From positions 2,542,001 to 2,606,000 of the forward strand of contig NZ_CP073578.1 in the NCBI RefSeq assembly GCF_018199995.1: a stretch of 64,000 nt of DNA, in the 5' to 3' direction. Positions 58,665 to 64,000 of this stretch are shown piece after piece; within the stretch, counting starts at the first letter, position 1; every line of letters starts with the position of its first letter. Source of the DNA: Photobacterium sp. GJ3 (GTDB lineage: Bacteria; Pseudomonadota; Gammaproteobacteria; Enterobacterales; Vibrionaceae). The notes beneath the pieces were generated by a model, which saw only the letters and a program-made list of their open reading frames with translations, had not been told where the DNA came from and ran no database searches. Both the position numbers and the translations under genes were made by a program.

Positions 58665-58694
58665 AACGCCTTCCCACCGGGAAGGCGTTTTCTC
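58665..58694 (+). terminator. Stem-loop after leuS
   Basis: AACGCCTTCC (58665-58674) pairs with GGAAGGCGTT (58680-58689), with a 5-base loop and TTTTCTCTT following. It is probably a partial terminator within leuS-lptE-holA. Confidence 0.7.
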
Positions 58695-58730
58695 TTGAAT
58701 TCTTGATATGTTTGACAAGGAGTAGACACG

Positions 58731-59360
58731 GTGAGCACCGCTTCATCCCTGCTGTCCCGTTTTCGTCTGGTGATTGTTGTCCTGCTCGCGCTGGCAACAG
58801 CCTCTTGCGGCTTTCATTTGCGCGGCAACTATATGCTGCCCGACGACATCGCACGCCTGTCTCTGACCAGTTTCGATAAATACGGGCCACTGACCCGCAT
58901 GGTTAAATCTCAGTTTAAGCTTCACGGTATTGAAGCCGTTCCGCCGTCGTCTCAGGTGCCAAACCTGCATTTGATCAGCGAGTCTCAGGGCGAGCGAACC
59001 CTGTCGCTGTATCAGAACAGCCGCGCAGCCGAATATGAGCTGACCTATACCGTGAGCTATCAGGTGGTTGTCCCGGAAAAAGGGGCCAAACGCTTTACCA
59101 CCAAAGTGAATCGGAGCTTTCTGGACAACCCGTTAACGGCGCTTGCGAAGTCTGTAGAGCGCGACATGTTGCTTGACGAAATGCGTGAACAGGCTGCCCG
59201 TCAGATCATGCGCCAGCTTGCGCGCCTGACCGCAGATCTGAACCAGTTGGACGAAGACGAGACGCTGTCTGATGACGTTTCAGCTGTTGAAACTGAAACC
59301 GACCCGGATCAAGCAACCACGAATCAACGGTTTCAGGCCGGGGACACAGCGACACCATGA
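58731..59360 (+). CDS. lptE: LPS-assembly lipoprotein LptE (RlpB)
   Basis: A 209-residue outer-membrane lipoprotein that plugs LptD in the LPS export machine. The signal peptide ends in the lipobox LATASCGFHLRG (lipidated Cys26). The LptE core runs to about residue 170, followed by an acidic tail rich in Asp, Glu and Thr. The start is GTG 58731, with ACAAGGAG upstream. Its TGA overlaps the holA ATG. Confidence 0.95.
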   Translation: MSTASSLLSRFRLVIVVLLALATASCGFHLRGNYMLPDDIARLSLTSFDKYGPLTRMVKSQFKLHGIEAVPPSSQVPNLHLISESQGERTLSLYQNSRAAEYELTYTVSYQVVVPEKGAKRFTTKVNRSFLDNPLTALAKSVERDMLLDEMREQAARQIMRQLARLTADLNQLDEDETLSDDVSAVETETDPDQATTNQRFQAGDTATP

Positions 59361-60385
59361 GGATTTACCCGGAACAACTGGGGGAACGCCTGAAACAAGG
59401 GCTGTCCTCGGCTTATCTGGTTTGTGGTAACGAGCCTTTACTGCTTCAGGAAACCTCAGATTTACTGAGGCAACATGGCAAAACAGCGGGGTTTCTGGAG
59501 CGCCACAGTTATTCGGTCGACAGCCAGCTTGACTGGACGGAAGTGCTGGATTGCTGTCAGGCGCTGAGCTTGTTTTCTGCCCGGCAAATCATTGAACTGA
59601 CCCTGCCGGAAACTGGCCTCAACGCCAATCAGGCCAAATCCTTACAAACCGTCCTTGATGCTTTGCATCCGGATATACTGCTGCTGGTTTATGGCCCTCG
59701 CCTGAATAAAAAACAGGAGTCCGGCGCCTGGTTCAAAGCGCTGACTGCACAGGGCATCTATGTGCCTTGCAATACACCGGATGCCCGCCAGCTGCCACGA
59801 TTTATTCAGCAGCGTTGTCAGCAGCTCGGCCTGAAAGCTGATGCAGAGTCCATCCAGTTACTGGCACAGTGGCATGAGGGAAACCTGCTGGCGTTATCGC
59901 AAAGCCTGCATAAGCTCACCCTGATTTACCCCGACGGCACCCTGACCGTCCCCCGGATTCAGGATGCGCTCAGTCGCCACAATCATTACACTCCATTTCA
60001 ATTGCTCGACGCACTGCTGGCCGGACAGGCCAAACGCAGCCAGCGTATTTTGCGTCAGCTGGAAGCGGAAGGGGTTGAAGCCATCATCATTCTGCGGACC
60101 CTTCAGCGAGAGCTGACCCAGCTCTACCGAATGCAGGAAATGGGTAAGCAAGGCACTCCCCTGAACCGGATCTTTGAGAACTTTCGGGTCTGGCAGAACC
60201 GCCGCGAGCTTTACGTGGGCGCCCTGCACCGCTTACCACTGCCCCTGTTGCTGCAAGCCCTGCATCAACTGACTCAGTTGGAACGTCAGGTCAAAACAGA
60301 TTTCGACAGCCATATCTGGCCGGGGTTAAGCACCTTGGCCACTCTGATGTGCGGCATGAGCCAAGGCTTACCCCGAGCGCAGTGA
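59357..60385 (+). CDS. holA: DNA polymerase III delta subunit
   Basis: A 342-residue clamp-loader subunit that opens the beta clamp. The N-terminal AAA-like domain begins MRIYPEQLGERLKQGLSSAY, with LVCGNEPLLLQE and LPRFIQQRCQQLGLKAD characteristic of HolA, followed by helical domain III (QLLDALLAGQAKRSQRILRQ). The ATG overlaps the lptE stop by 4 bases. In many relatives nadD follows directly; here the next gene is rsfS after 183 bases. Confidence 0.95.
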   Translation: MRIYPEQLGERLKQGLSSAYLVCGNEPLLLQETSDLLRQHGKTAGFLERHSYSVDSQLDWTEVLDCCQALSLFSARQIIELTLPETGLNANQAKSLQTVLDALHPDILLLVYGPRLNKKQESGAWFKALTAQGIYVPCNTPDARQLPRFIQQRCQQLGLKADAESIQLLAQWHEGNLLALSQSLHKLTLIYPDGTLTVPRIQDALSRHNHYTPFQLLDALLAGQAKRSQRILRQLEAEGVEAIIILRTLQRELTQLYRMQEMGKQGTPLNRIFENFRVWQNRRELYVGALHRLPLPLLLQALHQLTQLERQVKTDFDSHIWPGLSTLATLMCGMSQGLPRAQ

Positions 60386-60467
60386 GGTAAATTATTGTTA
60401 AATCTGGCTGCTGCTCAAAAAATTCCGCTGAACTGCACGCCGCTCAAACCGCCGCACGGATTGAGCG

Positions 60468-60476
60468 TGCTATACT
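60468..60476 (+). promoter_or_regulatory. Extended -10 promoter upstream of rsfS
   Basis: TGCTATACT at 60468-60476 has the TGn element joined to a near-consensus TATACT, 92 bases before the rsfS start. The -35 is poor, as allowed for extended -10 promoters. It would separate rsfS-rlmH-mrdA-mrdB from holA. Confidence 0.55.
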
Positions 60477-60568
60477 CCGGCGTTAAAATGTGAACCTGAT
60501 CGATGCATCCGACGCTAATCTATGAATAGTGTCAGCCATCATGAATGACCAAAATAGAGGGAGTCCCT

Positions 60569-60886
60569 TTGCAGGTACAAGAATTACACGATTTTATTGT
60601 TGATAAAATTGATGACATGAAAGCGCAAGATATCGTCACCCTTGATGTGCGCGGCAAATCCAGCATTACGGATCTCATGGTCCTGTGCACAGGGACCTCA
60701 AACCGTCATGTAGCTTCAATTGCCGACAATGTCAGCAAAGCCTCCAAACTGATTGATTTCCCGCCTTTCGGGATCAGCGGTGAAGAAGATGCGGAGTGGG
60801 TTGTTGTGGACATGGGCAGTGTCATGCTGCACATCATGCAGGAGGATGCCCGAAAAATGTATCAGCTGGAAAAGCTTTGGGGCTAA
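60569..60886 (+). CDS. rsfS: Ribosomal silencing factor RsfS
   Basis: A 105-residue protein that binds L14 and blocks subunit joining in starvation. Landmarks are DDMKAQDIVTLDVRGKSSIT, GTSNRHVASIADNV, DAEWVVVDMGSVMLHIMQED and the terminal YQLEKLWG. I prefer TTG 60569, which sits 5 bases after AGAGGGAG and gives exactly the E. coli length; ATG 60545 would place that ribosome site inside the gene. rlmH starts 7 bases after the stop. Confidence 0.93.
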   Translation: MQVQELHDFIVDKIDDMKAQDIVTLDVRGKSSITDLMVLCTGTSNRHVASIADNVSKASKLIDFPPFGISGEEDAEWVVVDMGSVMLHIMQEDARKMYQLEKLWG

Positions 60887-60893
60887 CTGACGG

Positions 60894-61364
60894 ATGAAGT
60901 TACAACTGATTGCCGTTGGTACCAAAATGCCCAAATGGGTAGAAACCGGCTTTGAAGAATACCGCCGCCGCTTTCCGAAAGACATGCCGCTGGAACTGAT
61001 TGAAATTCCAGCCGGAAAACGGGGGAAAAACGCTGACATTGCACGCATTCTGCAAAAAGAAGGCGAAGCCATGCTGGCTGCCGTCGCGAAAGGAAACCGG
61101 ATTGTGACCCTGGATATTCCGGGCAAGCGCTGGGATACCGATCAACTGGCGGGTCAGCTGGAAAGCTGGAAGCTGGATGGCCGGGATGTCTCGATCCTGA
61201 TTGGTGGCCCTGAAGGTCTGGCCCCGGCATGTAAAGCCGCGGCCGAGCAAAGCTGGTCTCTCTCTCCGCTGACTCTGCCGCACCCGCTCGTCCGCATTGT
61301 GATGGCCGAAAGTCTGTACCGGGCTTGGAGTATCACCGCCAATCATCCGTATCACAGGGAATAA
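60894..61364 (+). CDS. rlmH: 23S rRNA pseudouridine-1915 N3-methyltransferase RlmH
   Basis: A 156-residue SPOUT methyltransferase acting on helix 69 of 70S ribosomes. It begins [20 protein letters not shown], has the SAM-binding knot [19 protein letters not shown] and the C-terminal [17 protein letters not shown] with terminal NHPYHRE. mrdA starts 6 bases later. Confidence 0.97.
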   Translation: MKLQLIAVGTKMPKWVETGFEEYRRRFPKDMPLELIEIPAGKRGKNADIARILQKEGEAMLAAVAKGNRIVTLDIPGKRWDTDQLAGQLESWKLDGRDVSILIGGPEGLAPACKAAAEQSWSLSPLTLPHPLVRIVMAESLYRAWSITANHPYHRE

Positions 61365-61370
61365 GCCGGT

Positions 61371-63317
61371 ATGCGCAAAAAGCGACTTCAGATCCGCGAT
61401 CATCAGGCCGAATCCTCGTTGTTTTTCCGCCGGGCGATCGTGTCCTTTGCCGGTATTATTGCCCTGATCGGCGTGTTGATCGCCAATCTCTACCATATTC
61501 AGGTCAGCGAGTTTGAGGATTATCAAACTCGTTCCAACGATAACCGCATCAAGATTGTGCCTGTGGCGCCGAACCGCGGCCTGATCTATGACCGGAATGG
61601 TGTACTGCTGGCGGAAAACCGACCGGTCTACTCTCTGGAAGTGGTCACGGAAAAAGTTCCGGATCTGGAGGACAGTTTTACGCGCCTGAAATCTCTGCTG
61701 GGCATTACAGACGAAGAAATTGAACGGTTTGAGCGTGAGCGCCGCCGTACTCGCCGGTTTAATTCCGTGCCGCTGCGTAACCAGTTGACGGAAAAAGAAG
61801 TTGCCCTGTTTTCAGTCAATCAGCACCGTTTCCCTGGTGTCGAAGTCAAAGCTTACCTGAAACGCTACTACCCCTTTAGCGATGCTCTCACCCATGTGCT
61901 GGGTTATGTGGCGAAAATCAACGACCGTGATCTGGACACGCTGGATCGCAACGGTGTCCTCAATAACTACAAAGCGACACGGGATATCGGCAAGTTAGGG
62001 GTCGAAAAATATTATGAAGAGATGCTGCATGGCACCTCCGGCTATCAGGAAGTTGAAGTGAACAGCCGGGGTCGGATCATCCGCACCCTGAAGTATGTCC
62101 CGCCGATTCCGGGCAAAGATATCCGGCTGAATCTGGATATTGAGCTGCAATTGTATGTGAAGCAATTGCTCACGGAGAAGAAAACAGATCCGGAGACCGG
62201 TGAAGAATACATCAAGGTCAAACGGGGTTCTGTTGTCGTTCTGGATCCCAAAGATTCCGCCGTGCTGGCGATGGTTTCCAGCCCAAGTTACGATCCCAAC
62301 CTGTTCGTACACGGCATCTCGTCCAAACAGTACAGCGAATTACTGAATGATAAAGATCGCCCGCTGGTGAACCGGGTGACGCTGGGGATCTATCCACCTG
62401 CGTCAACGATTAAACCGATTATTGCCGTAGCTGCTCTGGCAGAAGGGGTCATCACCACCAGCACCACCCGAAACGATCCGGGATACTGGAAAATTCCCAA
62501 TACCAACAGCCGGCCATTCCGTGACTGGCTGCGCTGGGGCCATGGCCGGGTGAATATTCACAAAGCCATTGAAGAGTCGGTGGATACCTTCTTCTACCAG
62601 ATTGCGTATGACATGGGGATTGATCGCCTGTCTTCCTGGATGAGCCGGTTTGGCTTCGGTGAATACACCGGGATTGATATCCATGAAGAAAGCAGTGCCA
62701 ATATGCCGACCCGAGAGTGGAAGCAAGCCCGTTTCCGCCAGCCCTGGTATCAGGGTGATACCATTCCGGTTGGCATCGGTCAGGGATACTGGACAGCAAC
62801 GCCACTTCAGATCGCCAAGGCAATCACGGTACTGGTGAACGACGGGGTTGTTCGTGCACCGCACTTACTGAAAGATATTATGGGTCCGGAGGGCGAAAAG
62901 CCCGGCATGTATGAAGTCTTCCCACCGATTACCGGCGTCGATCCAAAGTACTGGCAAGTTGCAAAAGACGGGATGTACCGGGTGCTTTTCGGAAACCGGG
63001 GAACCGCCCGCCGCGCCTTCTATGGTTCGGAATATAAAGCTGGCGGGAAATCCGGTTCAGCGCAAGTCTTTGGTCTGGCTGAAGATCAGGAATACAACGC
63101 AGAAGAACTGGAAGAACATCTGCGCGATCACGCCCTGTTCACCGCCTTTGCGCCTTTTGAAAACCCTCAGGTTGTCGTGGCGATGGTCCTGGAAAATGCC
63201 GGTGGCGGTTCCAGTAATGGGGGTCCGGTCGCCCGTAAAATTTTCGACCACATGCTGCTTGAACACAAGGAAGCACATGACACAAACACATCCGCACGTG
63301 CAGAGGTAGCACAATGA
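61371..63317 (+). CDS. mrdA: Peptidoglycan DD-transpeptidase PBP2
   Basis: A 648-residue class-B penicillin-binding protein of the elongasome. A cytoplasmic tail and single membrane anchor (about 22-42) precede the pedestal domain. Transpeptidase motifs are YPPASTIKPIIAV (SxxK), EESVDTFFYQI (SxD in the SxN position, as in other PBP2) and AGGKSGSAQVF (KSG). The last four bases overlap mrdB (ATGA at 63314-63317), so PBP2 and its RodA partner are translationally coupled. Confidence 0.97.
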   Translation: MRKKRLQIRDHQAESSLFFRRAIVSFAGIIALIGVLIANLYHIQVSEFEDYQTRSNDNRIKIVPVAPNRGLIYDRNGVLLAENRPVYSLEVVTEKVPDLEDSFTRLKSLLGITDEEIERFERERRRTRRFNSVPLRNQLTEKEVALFSVNQHRFPGVEVKAYLKRYYPFSDALTHVLGYVAKINDRDLDTLDRNGVLNNYKATRDIGKLGVEKYYEEMLHGTSGYQEVEVNSRGRIIRTLKYVPPIPGKDIRLNLDIELQLYVKQLLTEKKTDPETGEEYIKVKRGSVVVLDPKDSAVLAMVSSPSYDPNLFVHGISSKQYSELLNDKDRPLVNRVTLGIYPPASTIKPIIAVAALAEGVITTSTTRNDPGYWKIPNTNSRPFRDWLRWGHGRVNIHKAIEESVDTFFYQIAYDMGIDRLSSWMSRFGFGEYTGIDIHEESSANMPTREWKQARFRQPWYQGDTIPVGIGQGYWTATPLQIAKAITVLVNDGVVRAPHLLKDIMGPEGEKPGMYEVFPPITGVDPKYWQVAKDGMYRVLFGNRGTARRAFYGSEYKAGGKSGSAQVFGLAEDQEYNAEELEEHLRDHALFTAFAPFENPQVVVAMVLENAGGGSSNGGPVARKIFDHMLLEHKEAHDTNTSARAEVAQ

Positions 63318-64000
63318 GTATCATGGCTGCAGCAGGCAGCAAAACCACCCTGAGTGATCGCCTGCATATTGATGTCCCTTTGCTGCTGGGCATTCTCACG
63401 CTGATGGGATTCGCCCTGGTGGTGATGTACAGCGCCAGCGGGCAGAACATGGCGATGATGGAACGTCAGGCTGTCCGGATGCTGCTGTCGCTGGCGATTA
63501 TGTTCATTCTGGCGCAGGTTGCTCCAAGGCACTACGAGGCCTGGGCTCCCTATCTGTTCGGGGTCGGGCTGTTGCTGCTGGTTGGTGTGCTACTGTTCGG
63601 TGAGATCTCGAAAGGTGCCCAGCGCTGGCTGGATCTCGGTGTCGTCCGCTTCCAGCCCTCGGAGTTGATCAAACTGGCCGTGCCGCTCATGGTGGCGCGG
63701 TTTATCGGGAATCATCCGCTACCGCCCAGCTTGAAAAATATCATCATTGCCACCCTGATGATTTTCATCCCGACGATTCTGATTGCCAAACAGCCGGATC
63801 TGGGAACGTCGATTCTGATTGCCGCTTCCGGGGTGTTTGTGCTGTTTTTATCCGGGATCAGCTGGCGGATTATTATCTTTGCCGGCATGCTGATTGCCGC
63901 TTTCGTGCCGGTGCTGTGGTTCTTTCTGATGCATGACTACCAGCGGACTCGCGTACTGACCCTCTTCAATCCTGAGTCCGATCCGCTCGGCGCTGGTTAT
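63314..64000 (+). CDS. mrdB: Rod-shape SEDS glycosyltransferase RodA, 5' part (runs off the window)
   Basis: 229 codons are visible with no stop; full RodA is about 370 residues. It is a multi-span inner-membrane SEDS polymerase partnered with PBP2. Visible SEDS landmarks are LVVMYSASGQN in the first segment, GAQRWLDLGVVRFQPSELIK, and KQPDLGTSILIAASG with the catalytic-region Asp. The N-terminal extension MSIMAAAGSKTTLSDRLH is cytoplasmic. Confidence 0.96.
   Translation, partial: MSIMAAAGSKTTLSDRLHIDVPLLLGILTLMGFALVVMYSASGQNMAMMERQAVRMLLSLAIMFILAQVAPRHYEAWAPYLFGVGLLLLVGVLLFGEISKGAQRWLDLGVVRFQPSELIKLAVPLMVARFIGNHPLPPSLKNIIIATLMIFIPTILIAKQPDLGTSILIAASGVFVLFLSGISWRIIIFAGMLIAAFVPVLWFFLMHDYQRTRVLTLFNPESDPLGAGY

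Overview
The window is a chromosomal segment of a gammaproteobacterium of the family Vibrionaceae, most likely Photobacterium or a close relative. The evidence is core-gene synteny of the Vibrio/enteric type (hemA-prfA-prmC-sirB2-sirB1-kdsA divergent from lolB-ispE-prs-pth-ychF; miaB-ybeZ-ybeY-corC-lnt; leuS-lptE-holA-rsfS-rlmH-mrdA-mrdB; tesA/ybbA/ybbP/ybbO/ybbN-cueR-copA-ybaP-ybaK-ushA) and an unusually expanded tRNA complement: 22 tRNA genes in 64 kb, 20 of them in one tandem array. The genus call is inference; no rRNA is present to fix it.

Layout. 1-1.6 kb: 3' end of pta. 1.6-10.35 kb: an AT-rich accessory island. It carries an AfsA-type tandem-hotdog protein, a private acyl carrier protein, a ketoacyl synthase, a HAD phosphatase, an MFS exporter, a PHP phosphatase, two LysR regulators and an aldo/keto reductase. 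This looks like a butyrolactone/butenolide-type signal or small-lipid pathway, and it is the best candidate for an undescribed system here. 10.7-12.9 kb: TSUP permease, SelT/W/H-like protein, YfcH. 12.9-29 kb: the ybb/cue/cop/yba region, in which ybbA and copA are each interrupted by a 1-base deletion in a G/C run. It also holds a roughly 1-kb BIME-like tandem repeat that reads into the end of ybaP, and two tRNA-Pro genes each preceded by tandem, structured copies of the tRNA-Pro 5' half. 29.6-35.2 kb: two near-duplicate chemoreceptor genes flanking an NhaC-type antiporter. 35.3-45.5 kb: the LPS/heme/translation-termination operon on the minus strand and the lolB-to-ychF genes on the plus strand. 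45.77-48.12 kb: 20 tRNA genes (7 Leu-CAG, 3 Leu-TAG, 6 Gln-TTG, 4 Met-CAT) in seven repeated modules behind one strong promoter. 48.3-64 kb: ubiF, miaB, the phoH-like/ybeY/corC/lnt operon, ybeL, leuS-lptE-holA, rsfS-rlmH-mrdA and a partial mrdB running off the end. The nadD gene usually found between holA and rsfS is missing.

How the genes work together. The core blocks serve envelope biogenesis (kdsA, lptE, lnt, lolB, PBP2/RodA), translation (prfA, prmC, pth, ychF, ybaK, leuS, miaB, rsfS, rlmH, ybeY, tRNAs), copper export (cueR controlling copA through a recognisable 19-bp-spaced operator) and chemotaxis. In the island, the proposed logic is: ketoacyl synthase plus ACP make a beta-ketoacyl thioester; the AfsA-like enzyme joins it to a three-carbon phosphate; a HAD or PHP phosphatase removes the phosphate; the aldo/keto reductase may adjust oxidation state; MFS exports; LysR proteins regulate. 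No insertion sequence, integrase, prophage gene or CRISPR array was seen.
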